Of a stretch of DNA of 64,000 nt, positions 25,542 to 36,812 are shown in pieces; positions within the stretch are counted from its first letter, which is position 1, and each line of letters opens with the position of its first letter. A program made the position numbers and the translations under genes. Location: the NCBI RefSeq assembly GCF_014196345.1, contig NZ_JACIDN010000008.1, positions 1 through 64,000 of the forward strand, given 5' to 3'. The notes beneath the pieces are model-generated. The model had not been told where the DNA came from and did not search any database. It saw only the letters and a program-made list of their open reading frames with translations. Origin of the DNA: Methylobacterium brachythecii. Lineage in GTDB: Bacteria; Pseudomonadota; Alphaproteobacteria; Rhizobiales; Beijerinckiaceae.

Positions 25542-25877
25542 ATGAGGTCGTTGCTGCTGACAGTGATGCTCGCCGTGGCCCTGCAATCCTCCGCCGCCCT
25601 CGCGGCAGCGCCGCCCTGCGCTACGGACGCCGGCAAGCAGGCCCTCAAGCTGCTGCGCTTCCACAGCGACGGCGACGACCGGGCCACGATCGATGCCGCC
25701 GGCATCAAGCAGATCGGCACCGTCGCCTCGCTCGTGGGCAACCGCCGCTTCGACGTGATCGAGGTGGAGGGCAGCATCTACAAGGGCGAGTACCGCATGC
25801 GCCTGATCTACGCGCGGATGTCCGGCAGCTGTGTCCTGATGGGCCAGGAGATCTTCGAGCGCAGCGATCCCTACTGA
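25542..25877 (+). CDS. Small exported protein
   Basis: 111 residues from ATG 25542. A signal peptide (MRSLLLTVMLAVALQSSAALA) is followed by an acidic/basic mixed domain with two cysteines (PPCATD and GSCVLMGQE), a likely disulfide. It is divergent from the exported protein at 24947-25432. No family recognised. Confidence 0.6.
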   Translation: MRSLLLTVMLAVALQSSAALAAAPPCATDAGKQALKLLRFHSDGDDRATIDAAGIKQIGTVASLVGNRRFDVIEVEGSIYKGEYRMRLIYARMSGSCVLMGQEIFERSDPY

Positions 25878-25907
25878 GGGATCGAGACCCGCGACGGTCA
25901 GATCGCC

Positions 25908-27290
25908 TCAGCCCGGCCGAACGGCGAGGCGCGTAAAGCTCGCGATGCTCGCGGCGCCCGCGAAGATGCCGCCTAGCCCCATTGCGAGGGCCGGCCCATG
26001 CGCCTCCGAGACGGCGAAACAGGCCGCGACGAGGGCAGCACCCAGCGTCTGTCCGAGCAGGCGCGATGTCGCGACGATGCCGCTCGCCCCGCCTGCCCGC
26101 TCGGGCGGAGCGCTGGTCATCAGGGCGCGCAGGTTCGGCGCCTGGAAGAAGCCGAACCCGGCCCCGCAGATCATCATCCGCCAGGCGATATCCGCGACGC
26201 TCGGAGCCTCCGGCAAGGTGGCGAGGAGCCCCATCCCGACGGCCAGCACGGCGAGGCCGATGCCACCGAGCAGTCCAGGCGAGTGGCGATCCGAGAGCCG
26301 CCCCGCGACGGGCGCCATCAGCGCGACGACGACGGGCCAGGGCGTCATCAGGAAGCCGGTCTCCACCTGCGAGCGCCCCAGCTGATGCTGAAACAGGAAC
26401 GGCAGGGAGACGAAGGCGAGGCCTTGCGCTGCGAAGGAGCAAATCGCGGTCACGGCCGAGAGCGTGAAGAGCGGCCGCTTGAGCAGGTCGACGGCCAGCA
26501 TCGGCGCGGGATGGTTCGCCTGCCGGCGAAGGAGCAAGGTGCCAACGACAAGCGTCCCAGCGAGTTCGAGCGCGATCCGCCAGGGCGGCTGGTCGTGCGC
26601 GGCCTCGCCCAGCCCCAGGATCAGCAGCGAGAAGGTGATCACGTTGAGGAGTGCGCCGATCCCGTCGAAGCGATGCTTGGCGCGGCCAGTCTCCGGCAGG
26701 GAGGTCAGCGCCAGCGCCAGCGCGGCGAGCCCGATCGGCACGTTGACGGCGAAGAGCCACGGCCAGGACGAAGCGAAGAGGATGAGCGAGGCGACCGTCG
26801 GCCCCGCCACGAAGCAGACGCTGCCGGTCAGCGCGTTGAGCCCGACCCCGCGTCCGAGACTGTTGAGGGGATAGACGAAGCGGACCAGCGCGATGTTGAC
26901 CGCCATGATCGCGCTTGCACCCAGCCCCTGAAGCACGCGGGCGGCCACGAGGGTCGGCAGCGACCAGGCCAGGGCGCAGACGAGGGAGGACGCCGTGAAC
27001 AGGGCGATCCCCGCGACGAAGACGCGCTGTTGGCCGACGATCTCGCCGAGCGCCGCCATCGGAAGCAGGGTCGCGACCACGGCGAGCTGGTAGGCGTTGA
27101 CGATCCAGACCGAGGTGCCGGGATCGACCCCGAGATCCGCGGCGATGGTCGGCAACGCCGTGTTCGCGATGGCGGTGTCGAGGACGGCGAGCCCGATCCC
27201 GGTGAGGATCGCAGCCATGGCCCGCCTGCGCTGCGCCGGGGGCACCCCGTCCCGTGCGAGGGCCTGCGGTGTCGGGTTTGCGGAGGACAT
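25908..27290 (-). CDS. MFS drug exporter, DHA2/14-TM family
   Basis: 460 residues with about 14 hydrophobic segments. The N-terminal AVLDTAIANTALPTIAADLG matches the DHA2 motif D1, WIVNAYQLAVVATLLPM is motif A/B region and RVLQGLGASAIMA is motif C-adjacent. The set resembles SmvA/QacA-type proton-coupled exporters of cationic dyes and biocides. Specificity is unknown. No adjacent regulator is seen. Confidence 0.85.
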   Translation of the reverse strand: MSSANPTPQALARDGVPPAQRRRAMAAILTGIGLAVLDTAIANTALPTIAADLGVDPGTSVWIVNAYQLAVVATLLPMAALGEIVGQQRVFVAGIALFTASSLVCALAWSLPTLVAARVLQGLGASAIMAVNIALVRFVYPLNSLGRGVGLNALTGSVCFVAGPTVASLILFASSWPWLFAVNVPIGLAALALALTSLPETGRAKHRFDGIGALLNVITFSLLILGLGEAAHDQPPWRIALELAGTLVVGTLLLRRQANHPAPMLAVDLLKRPLFTLSAVTAICSFAAQGLAFVSLPFLFQHQLGRSQVETGFLMTPWPVVVALMAPVAGRLSDRHSPGLLGGIGLAVLAVGMGLLATLPEAPSVADIAWRMMICGAGFGFFQAPNLRALMTSAPPERAGGASGIVATSRLLGQTLGAALVAACFAVSEAHGPALAMGLGGIFAGAASIASFTRLAVRPG

Positions 27291-27610
27291 TAATCGGCAG
27301 AGCTCACGGCATCGCCCGTTGGCACGGGTCCGGCAGCCCAGCCGTTCGGCTCGGCGTCAGGGCTCGTCGCCGATGAGATAGCGCGCCGCCACGGGTTTGG
27401 CCTCAGCCAAGGTTTGCATGGCAGGATCGTTTCCAACGTGAAGCGCCGCCCTCTGCGATCGATCGAATGGGAGCGGCCGTCGCGGCAACCCATCCACAGC
27501 GAAATGCGGCTCAAAGCAGCGGCAGCGCGGCCGCCCAGCAAGCTTAAAGGGCCGTTAACTGCACCGGGATAGCCTTAGCGAAAGATTTCTCGCTCCGCGT
27601 CCGGTCCCGC
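27291..27610. other. Intergenic region upstream of ftsK
   Basis: About 320 bases between divergent MFS and ftsK genes, presumably with both promoters. No gene, hairpin with T-run or repeat is seen. Confidence 0.4.
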
Positions 27611-30241
<2,631 letters not shown>

Positions 30242-30274
30242 TACCGTTTCCGATCCCGTCGGTCGGGAACGGTG

Positions 30275-30994
30275 TCACACCCGCGTCGTCAAAGCGGTGA
30301 GCCAGTCGGGTGCCGTCTCGACGGCCCAAGCCTCGATCCGCTTGTCGACTCCGGTCAGCACGAGCAGCCCGAGCGCAACCAGAACCGCCCCCATCGCGGC
30401 CTTCACGATCTTGCTCGTGGACGCGAGATTGCCGCGCCAGCGCAGCAGCGCCTCGCGGGAGGCGAGGCCGAGGAGAGCCAGCGGAACCGCCGCACCGATG
30501 CCGAAGGCGAGCATGGTGAGTGCGACGCTGGCGAGGTTCTCGCCGCGCGCCGCCAGCAGGGACGCTGCGCCGAGAGTTGGCCCGACGCAGGGGCTCCAGG
30601 CGGCTCCGAGCAGCAGCCCAACCCCGAACTGACCGCCAAGACCGGAGGTCGAGAAGCCGCCGAAGCGCTCCTCCGCCCAGGCCCCGATTGGGCCGGCGGC
30701 GGTCGCGAAGCTCATCTGGAGCCGCGACAGCATCAGGACGAGACCAAGGCCGATCATCAGCACCGCACCGGCCCGGCGAAACAGGTCGCCATCGAGGCCG
30801 ATCGCGAAGCCCACCGTCGCCACGAACAGGCCGATCGCGGTGAAGGACAGAGCGAGCCCGGCGGCCAGCGCGACCGGCCCGAAACGATGCTCGGAAGCGG
30901 CCGTGCCCAGCACGATGGGCACGATCGGCAGCACGCAGGGCGACAAGGTCGAGAGCAGGCCGGCGAGCGCGGCGAGGCCGATCGTGCCGATCAT
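30275..30994 (-). CDS. ccdA: Cytochrome c biogenesis/thiol transporter CcdA
   Basis: 239 residues, six hydrophobic segments. The paired membrane cysteines are in LSTLSPCVLPIVPIV and GAAWSPCVGPTLGAA, the DsbD/CcdA signature. It carries electrons from cytosolic thioredoxin to periplasmic thiol proteins. It lies 34 bases after an exported thioredoxin on the same strand, an obvious partner, and at the end of a run of genes beginning with the bufferin precursor. ATG 30994 is chosen as the fold starts there. Confidence 0.88.
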   Translation of the reverse strand: MIGTIGLAALAGLLSTLSPCVLPIVPIVLGTAASEHRFGPVALAAGLALSFTAIGLFVATVGFAIGLDGDLFRRAGAVLMIGLGLVLMLSRLQMSFATAAGPIGAWAEERFGGFSTSGLGGQFGVGLLLGAAWSPCVGPTLGAASLLAARGENLASVALTMLAFGIGAAVPLALLGLASREALLRWRGNLASTSKIVKAAMGAVLVALGLLVLTGVDKRIEAWAVETAPDWLTALTTRV

Positions 30995-31028
30995 GATGGC
31001 GCTCCCTCGATCCTGTCCCAGCCTGCTC

Positions 31029-31436
31029 TCAGATCGCCTTGTCGAGCAGGGCCTTGATGCCGGTCTTGCTGGTGTCGCCGGTCGAGCGCCCAGCCTCCCG
31101 GTCACCCCGATAGACGATCAAGGTGCTCTGCGCGGTCACGCGGAGCGTTCTGAGCGCCGGCTTCTGGCTGTCGAAGTCGACGTCGAAGACCACGAGGTCC
31201 TTGTAGGCCGGATCGGCATAGAGCTCCGACAGGATCGGCTTCTGCGCCTTGCAGGTCGGGCACCACGGCGCGGAAACGTCGACCAGCACCGGCCTGCCCG
31301 AGGATTTCGCCGCGGCCAAAGCTGCCGGCGTGAAGGCCATTCGCTCGACCGCCCGGCTAGGGCTCGCGCCCAACAGCGATGCCGACACTGCGATGCTCGC
31401 GGCAATGGCGAAAAGGACGGGACGACGAGCGTGCAT
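31029..31436 (-). CDS. Periplasmic thioredoxin-fold protein
   Basis: 135 residues. GGAG seven bases before ATG 31436 sets the start. A signal peptide (MHARRPVLFAIAASIAVSAS) leads to a thioredoxin fold with the active site WCPTC at C59 and C62, preceded by RPVLVDVSAP. It probably receives electrons from the adjacent CcdA and reduces periplasmic disulfides, for example in cytochrome c maturation, copper handling or on the upstream bufferin peptide. Confidence 0.85.
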   Translation of the reverse strand: MHARRPVLFAIAASIAVSASLLGASPSRAVERMAFTPAALAAAKSSGRPVLVDVSAPWCPTCKAQKPILSELYADPAYKDLVVFDVDFDSQKPALRTLRVTAQSTLIVYRGDREAGRSTGDTSKTGIKALLDKAI

Positions 31437-31507
31437 GGCTGAATCTCCACATGCGAAACGGGGTGGCTCAGGCGGGTACGGCAGGGATGGCCGTCCCGTT
31501 ACGGAAT

Positions 31508-32488
31508 TCACGGCCTTGTGATGGCGTTTCGAATGGCGGCGAGCGGAGCCGCGTCGTCGAAGCTCACGCCATCGCCGGCCTGGCGGATGCCGAGATCGCG
31601 CCACAGGCCGGGCAGATCAGGCGTTACGGGCCGACTGCCCATCGTGGCGTAGAGGTCGGCGAGCACGCTCAACCCGACCGCCTTGTCTGCGGTGGCGAGG
31701 ACGCGGCGGACCGGCCAGTCGACCTCGTGGCTGCCGCCGGCGGCGAGGACGCCGCGCATGGCATCGCGCAGGCCGAGGCGATTGTTCGTGCCCTTCCGGA
31801 TGCCGACATCCGCGAGCAAGCAGAACAACGCTCCGCCCCAATAGGTGCGGCCCCAGCTCTGCACGCCTTCGAGCCCGCCATCGCCTCGGCCCGGCAGGCC
31901 GGAGGGCATGTCTCGGACCATATCGGCCCAGATCTTTTCCGGCGTGAGGTCGCCGGCCTGAACACGGGCGATCGGCTCGATGTAGACGGCGAGCCCCTCC
32001 GACAGCCAGTTGGAGCGCTGGTCCATCTCCGGCAGAGCCGTGTGCACCATCTCGTGCACCATCATCCAGTCGCGGGTGAGATCGGCGGCGTCGGCCTCCG
32101 ATCCGAGCAGGATGCGGATGGCCGCGCCGCGATAGCCCCAGGTCGTGCCGCCGCGAACGCCCGAACCGCCGACCGGCACGATCAGCAGGCGCAACGAGGC
32201 GACGGGGAAGCGGCCGTAATAGGCTGAGACGGCCCGGGCCGAGCGCTCGATCCAGGCGATGGTCTCCTGGCGCGACAGGTCCAGCGTGCCCGGCGCGAAG
32301 CCGACATGGACGGTCCCGCCCTTCACCGGCAGGTCGGTCTTCGGGAGTCGGTCGAAGGCGGCATAGGGCATGCCCTCGCCCGATAGGAATTCCGAGCCGG
32401 CGCCGGCGCCGCCCTTCAGCGAAGCGGCGAGTAAAGCAACGGCGCCACCGAGCAGGAAGGTGGTCCGGGTCGGCTTGAGCAACGCCAT
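31508..32488 (-). CDS. Exported gluzincin-like metallopeptidase
   Basis: 326 residues from ATG 32488. An N-terminal hydrophobic stretch (TFLLGGAVALLAAS) suggests export. HEMVH at 145-149 and E164 in SNWLSEGLAVYIEP give the HExxH...E zinc site of the peptidase MA (M1/M61-like) superfamily. No exact family name is recognised. It starts 49 bases after bufC and ends 71 bases before the thioredoxin gene, all same strand, so it may process or turn over the bufferin precursor. That role is inference. Confidence 0.75.
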   Translation of the reverse strand: MALLKPTRTTFLLGGAVALLAASLKGGAGAGSEFLSGEGMPYAAFDRLPKTDLPVKGGTVHVGFAPGTLDLSRQETIAWIERSARAVSAYYGRFPVASLRLLIVPVGGSGVRGGTTWGYRGAAIRILLGSEADAADLTRDWMMVHEMVHTALPEMDQRSNWLSEGLAVYIEPIARVQAGDLTPEKIWADMVRDMPSGLPGRGDGGLEGVQSWGRTYWGGALFCLLADVGIRKGTNNRLGLRDAMRGVLAAGGSHEVDWPVRRVLATADKAVGLSVLADLYATMGSRPVTPDLPGLWRDLGIRQAGDGVSFDDAAPLAAIRNAITRP

Positions 32489-32537
32489 CGCCTTCCTCGC
32501 CTCGGGGCGTTCGACTATTCCGCCGTCGGGCAGACCG

Positions 32538-33323
32538 CTATGGGCCGATCGTGAAGCCACCGAGCATGCCGGCGCCGACCCAGCCTTGCAGGTAGCCGGC
32601 GGCGCGGCCGGCCGCGTTGTCGGGATCGTCGTAGGTCGCGGCCATCTCGCAGAGCACGCCGAAGGGGACCTCGGCACCGGCCTCGTCCCACATCATCGCC
32701 TCTTCCACGGACATCGCCCGGACCATCGCCGTCAGCTCCTCGCGCCATACGATCAGGCGCTCCGGCTCGGCCGGGTGCTCGACCTCCGGCGGCGTTGTCT
32801 CGTCCTTGAGCGCGTCCCAGATCGCGAAGGCATTGGTCTTCAGATCGAGACGGCGAGCACTCGGATGGGCGGCGAAAACGAGATCCTTGAAGCTGTCCGG
32901 CGCGACCTCGCCGAAATCCTCGAAGGACAGCACCGTGCCGTCGGGCGCGTCGAAAGCGTCGGAGAGCGCCGTCTCGATCGCCGAAAGCTCGGCGACCGCG
33001 GGGTAGTCGCGGTAGGGTTCGGCGGAGCCGAGGAAATCCGGCAGGCCCTGGCAGAACCAGCGCAGGTTCGGATGCCGCGAGGGCCGGGCCGCGATGTATG
33101 CGCGGGCCATGTCGTCGAAGGTGTCGTCGCCGAGATAGGCGTGAAGCAGGGGATTCTCGTTGCGCATGGCCTCGACGAGGCGCGCGCCATAGGCGTTGCG
33201 GTACACCGCGAACAGAGCGTCCCGCTTCTCCTTGTCGCTGTCGAGGAGTTCGGCGAGCACGCCCTCGTCGCCCTCCAGGATGGCACGCTGGAAGTCGGCC
33301 TGCTGGCGCGCGAAGTCGCTCAT
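32538..33323 (-). CDS. bufC: DUF2063/HvfC-BufC-type partner protein
   Basis: 261 residues. The N-terminal half is DUF2063: RQQADFQRAILEGDEG followed by KRDALFAVYRNAYGARLVEA and AYLGDDTFDDMARAYIAA. Family members pair with DUF692 enzymes as peptide-recognition partners in RiPP pathways. Its ATG overlaps the bufB stop by four bases, so the two are made in equal amounts. The symbol follows the bufferin naming; assignment is by family and context. Confidence 0.85.
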   Translation of the reverse strand: MSDFARQQADFQRAILEGDEGVLAELLDSDKEKRDALFAVYRNAYGARLVEAMRNENPLLHAYLGDDTFDDMARAYIAARPSRHPNLRWFCQGLPDFLGSAEPYRDYPAVAELSAIETALSDAFDAPDGTVLSFEDFGEVAPDSFKDLVFAAHPSARRLDLKTNAFAIWDALKDETTPPEVEHPAEPERLIVWREELTAMVRAMSVEEAMMWDEAGAEVPFGVLCEMAATYDDPDNAAGRAAGYLQGWVGAGMLGGFTIGP

Positions 33324-34258
33324 CCCTGGAGCCGTTGCCCGCGCGGGATCGCGGCATTGCCCAGGATCTCACGGGCGACGGCGCGGGTCTGCTCCATCTC
33401 GACCAGGAGTTCGGCGAGCGGCGGGATGTTGTCGTCGCGCTCGATAATGGTCGAGACCGGGCCGAAGCGCTTCAGCGCCGCCCGGTAGAGGTCCCAGACA
33501 TCGTCGCAGACCGGCTGGTCGTGCGTGTCGATGATGTGCGTGCCCATGTGGCTGTGGCCGGCCATGTGGAACTGCACGACGCGATCCTGCGGAATGCCGG
33601 CGAGGAACACGTAGGGATCGTAGCCGTGGTTGAAGGCCGAGACGTAGACGTTGTTCACGTCGAACAGCAGCCAGCAGCCGGTGCGCTTCGAGAGCTCGGC
33701 GATGAACTCCCACTCCGTCATCTCGGAATTCGAGAACTGCACGTAGGTCGAGACGTTCTCGAGCGTCAGCGCACGGCCGAGATAGTCCTGCACGAGATGG
33801 ACGCGGCTGGCGACGTGGTCGAGCGATTCCCGCGTGTAGGCGATCGGCAGCAGGTCGTGCAGGTTCTTGCCGTGGACGCCGGTCCAGCAGAGGTGGTCCG
33901 AGATCCATTTCGGCTCGACGCGCTGGGCCAGCGCCTTGAGGCTCTTCAGGTAATCGTAGTCCGGCGGGGCGGTGGAGGCGATCGAGAGCGAGACACCGTG
34001 CATCACCACGGGGTAGCGAGCGCGGATCCGATCGAGGATCTGCAGCGGGCGACCGCCCGGGATCATGTAGTTCTCGCTGATCACCTCGAACCAGTCGATC
34101 GGCGGGTCGCCGTCGAGGATGTCGGCGTAGTGCTGGGCGCGCAGGCCGAGGCCGAAGCCGAGGAAGTCGGGCTTGGCGGCAGGCGCCTTCTGGGTCTGGT
34201 GCTCGGAGACGGATCGAGCCTCGCCGTCGGGGACGGTCGTCAGGTCGTTCAGCATCAT
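33320..34258 (-). CDS. bufB: DUF692 multinuclear non-heme iron enzyme (MNIO), BufB-type
   Basis: 312 residues from ATG 34258 (34255 alternative). A TIM-barrel DUF692 enzyme: FGLGLRAQHYADIL, WFEVISENYMIPGG, MHGVSLSIAS, WISDHLCWTG, LTLENVSTYVQF, LFDVNNVYVSAFNHG and FHMAGHSHMG provide the His/Asp/Glu iron ligands. Known members (MbnB, BufB) oxidise cysteines in precursor peptides; bufferin cysteines become thiooxazoles that bind copper. The precursor lies 139 bases upstream and bufC overlaps downstream. Confidence 0.92.
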   Translation of the reverse strand: MMLNDLTTVPDGEARSVSEHQTQKAPAAKPDFLGFGLGLRAQHYADILDGDPPIDWFEVISENYMIPGGRPLQILDRIRARYPVVMHGVSLSIASTAPPDYDYLKSLKALAQRVEPKWISDHLCWTGVHGKNLHDLLPIAYTRESLDHVASRVHLVQDYLGRALTLENVSTYVQFSNSEMTEWEFIAELSKRTGCWLLFDVNNVYVSAFNHGYDPYVFLAGIPQDRVVQFHMAGHSHMGTHIIDTHDQPVCDDVWDLYRAALKRFGPVSTIIERDDNIPPLAELLVEMEQTRAVAREILGNAAIPRGQRLQG

Positions 34259-34360
34259 GATCGGAACCCTGTCGTGTCGAGGGCGACGCTCGGAGGCTCG
34301 GCCTCGTTCGTCAAGCCCGTTCGCGGGAGGACCAGGGTGATCCAGCCGCAGGATCGAAAC

Positions 34361-34385
34361 GGGCCCGGCGGAAACCGCCGGACCC
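34361..34385 (-). terminator. Attenuator-like hairpin between bufA and bufB
   Basis: On the minus strand, an 11-base stem GGGTCCGGCGG pairs with CCGCCGGGCCC (one G-U) around a three-base loop. It ends about a dozen bases past the bufA stop and has only a weak T tract (GTTTCG). This would favour high precursor and lower enzyme expression. Confidence 0.6.
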
Positions 34386-34397
34386 TGAAGAAAGGGA

Positions 34398-34652
34398 TCA
34401 GCCCTTCGAGAACTCGCCGCCGGCCTTGGCGCAAGAGCCCTTGGACGACATCGTGAAGCCCTGGCCCTTGCAGGCGTTCTGGCCCTTGCAGGCGTTCTGA
34501 GCGGTCTTGCAGGCGCCCTGGCCCTTGCAGGCGTTCGCACCCATGCAGTGGCCCTTGGCGGACTTGGCGTAGGCGACCGGGGTCATGGCGACGCCAGCGA
34601 GGAACAGCGTGGCGGCGGCGGTGGCGACACCGGACTTGGCGTTCATCTTCAT
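34398..34652 (-). CDS. bufA: Bufferin-type RiPP precursor, six-cysteine class
   Basis: 84 residues. A signal peptide (residues 1-29, ending PVAYA) precedes a basic core with six cysteines at 36, 42, 48, 55, 61 and 74. Three NACKGQ units (40-45, 53-58, 59-64) space them regularly, and a GSCAKAGGEFSKG tail closes the peptide. This fits the six-cysteine bufferin precursor group, whose cysteines are modified by the DUF692/DUF2063 pair encoded next and which then binds copper in the periplasm. ATG 34652 is used; ATG 34646 is possible. Confidence 0.85.
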   Translation of the reverse strand: MKMNAKSGVATAAATLFLAGVAMTPVAYAKSAKGHCMGANACKGQGACKTAQNACKGQNACKGQGFTMSSKGSCAKAGGEFSKG

Positions 34653-34885
34653 CGTGTTTGTCCTCTCTTGGGTCGTTGTCGTGCCGTCTTCGGTGAAGAT
34701 CGGAGCCCCCTCTGGCGGCGACGCTCTTCGGTTCCGCAGCACGGTTGATCGAACCGGTCCGAACCCCCGATCCCGGGCGCGATAGCCCGAGGTGCCGGAG
34801 AATTCTTCCACCTGTTCATCAGCCCTTACGAAGTGGGTCTCCGAAAAGTTACAGACGTGGCCGAAATATTCTCTGCAGCCTCGAT

Positions 34886-36697
34886 TCAGCGGGCTGGAGC
34901 CGTCGCGCGTTTCGCAGCTCGTGCGCGGTCCTGCTCCTCCATCTGGGCTACGGCGGTCTTGAGATCGGCAGCCGTAAATGTGGGGAGCGAGCAGAGATGG
35001 CCGCTGCAGGCGAAGGCCGCAGGCCGGTCGAGCTCCGGGTAGTCGACGTCGGGATTGGCGAGCCTGCCCTCGCCGCGATCCCACCAGTCGAGGCGTTTGT
35101 AGACCGCAGGGAGCGCCCGGGCCGCAGCCTGGAGCTGGCGCGCCGCCGGATCGCCCTTCGGACCCACCACGGTCAGGTGCGTCGGGGCCGCATTGAGTTC
35201 CCGGTCCGCCAGCAGCGCACCAGCAAGCGGGCGCTCGATCTCGGTAACGGCCCCCGCCACGTAGCGCATGGCATGGAGCGCGAGCGCGCGCTCACCATCC
35301 GATCCGGTATATTGCGCCAGCAGATTGAGGAAGCGGGCGATGGCGATCTGATCGTCGAGGGACTTCGGCGGGTTGGCAAGGACATCGGACTCGGCCTTGG
35401 CCGCACCGTTGAAGCCGCCCGCCTCATCCTTGAAGGTCTTGGCGATGAAGCCCCCCGCCCCTTGCGCCGAGGCAAGCCAGGCGCGGTCGCCCGTCGCCGC
35501 GTAGAGGTCGAGGAAGGCCTGGCCCATGGCGAGCGTATCGCCGAGGAAGGGACCGCCGCGATCCTCCGTGCCGTGCCGGAAGCCGCTGCCGGGCAGCGCG
35601 CGGTTGGCCTGGACCCAGCGCGCCGCCGTCTCGGCGGTCTTCAGCGCCTCCGCGTCGTCGAAGGCGTTGGCATAGGCGACGAGGCCCGCGATCGCCCAGC
35701 CGTTCTCGCGGGCATAGAGATGCGTATCGATCCGCGGGATGCCCTTGGCGCGGCGGTCGGCGTCACCCAACGCGTAATAGACGTGGCCGTCGACCTCGTG
35801 GCTAAGATCCGCATCCTGGCTGACATAGAACGCGCCCTCGGGGCTTTTTAGGAAGCCGGTGAGGTAGCCCGCGATCTTCGCCGCCGCGTCGCGATATTTC
35901 GGATCGTGCCAGCGGGCATAGGCCTGGCTGTATTGGCGCAAGTCTTGGGCCTGGAACGACATGATCTTCTCGAAATGCGGCGAGGACCAGTCGAGCTTGT
36001 CCGAGTACTGGTAGACGCCGCCCCAAACCGGGTCGATCAGCGCCAGACCCTTGTCGAGGGTGCGGCGCGCCCTCGCTTCGGCGGTCTTGTCGCCAGTCTC
36101 GGCGCGGGCCATGGCGAGATCGAAGCTGTCGGCATCGATGTATTTCAGAGGCTGGCCCCAGCCGGCATTCTCCTCGTCCCAGGCCTCTTCGTAGCTCTCG
36201 TTCAACGCAGTGAGCTGTTCCTTGCCGAGCGTGTGGCTCTCGGCCGGCACCACCTTGAGCGCCTCGCTCACGGACGGCCCCGGCGTCGGGTCCTCGATAG
36301 CGGCCTTCAGCAGCGCGGCCATCCGCTCCGGCTCGACGAAGCCGCGCAGCTTGGCGATCTCGGTGCCGTCGGGCGCGAACACGATGGTCGCCGGCCAGCC
36401 CCAGTCGCCGTAGCGGCTCGACAGGTCCGGGCTGGCGTCCTGGTCGGCCCGCACTGCGATGAACTTCGCCGAGATGAGCCCGGACACGGTCTCGTTGGCG
36501 TAGGTCTTCTGCTCCATCACGTGGCACCAGTGGCACCACACCGCCTCGAGATCGAGGATGACGAGCCGGTTCTGCGCCTTGGCGCGCGCGAACAGGTCGG
36601 CGCTCCAGCCGGTCCATTGGATCGGCTCGGCCGCCGAGGCTGGACCGCCCAGCATGATCCCGGCGATCAGCACCGCCGCTGCCAAAACTTTCGTCAT
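34886..36697 (-). CDS. Exported DUF255 thioredoxin-domain protein (YyaL/SSP411-like)
   Basis: 603 residues. A signal peptide (MTKVLAAAVLIAGIMLGGPA) is followed by a thioredoxin-like DUF255 domain with WCHWCH (C55, C58) in LDLEAVWCHWCHVMEQKTY. The remainder is an (alpha/alpha)6-barrel-like region resembling N-acylglucosamine epimerase folds (YARENGWAIAGLVAYANAF). Most family members lack an export signal; this one appears periplasmic. Its role is unknown. It lies 233 bases upstream of bufA on the same strand, and its last residues are AAKRATAPAR. Confidence 0.8.
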   Translation of the reverse strand: MTKVLAAAVLIAGIMLGGPASAAEPIQWTGWSADLFARAKAQNRLVILDLEAVWCHWCHVMEQKTYANETVSGLISAKFIAVRADQDASPDLSSRYGDWGWPATIVFAPDGTEIAKLRGFVEPERMAALLKAAIEDPTPGPSVSEALKVVPAESHTLGKEQLTALNESYEEAWDEENAGWGQPLKYIDADSFDLAMARAETGDKTAEARARRTLDKGLALIDPVWGGVYQYSDKLDWSSPHFEKIMSFQAQDLRQYSQAYARWHDPKYRDAAAKIAGYLTGFLKSPEGAFYVSQDADLSHEVDGHVYYALGDADRRAKGIPRIDTHLYARENGWAIAGLVAYANAFDDAEALKTAETAARWVQANRALPGSGFRHGTEDRGGPFLGDTLAMGQAFLDLYAATGDRAWLASAQGAGGFIAKTFKDEAGGFNGAAKAESDVLANPPKSLDDQIAIARFLNLLAQYTGSDGERALALHAMRYVAGAVTEIERPLAGALLADRELNAAPTHLTVVGPKGDPAARQLQAAARALPAVYKRLDWWDRGEGRLANPDVDYPELDRPAAFACSGHLCSLPTFTAADLKTAVAQMEEQDRARAAKRATAPAR

Positions 36698-36812
36698 GCT
36701 CCGTCCCCGCCCCAGCTGCTTCCTTCGGACGGTACGTGAGGGCGGCCGGAAAAGTTGCGGGATCAGGCGCCGCGGGGCGCCGATCGCGGCAGAGTCGCAG
36801 AGAGGGCAGCGC

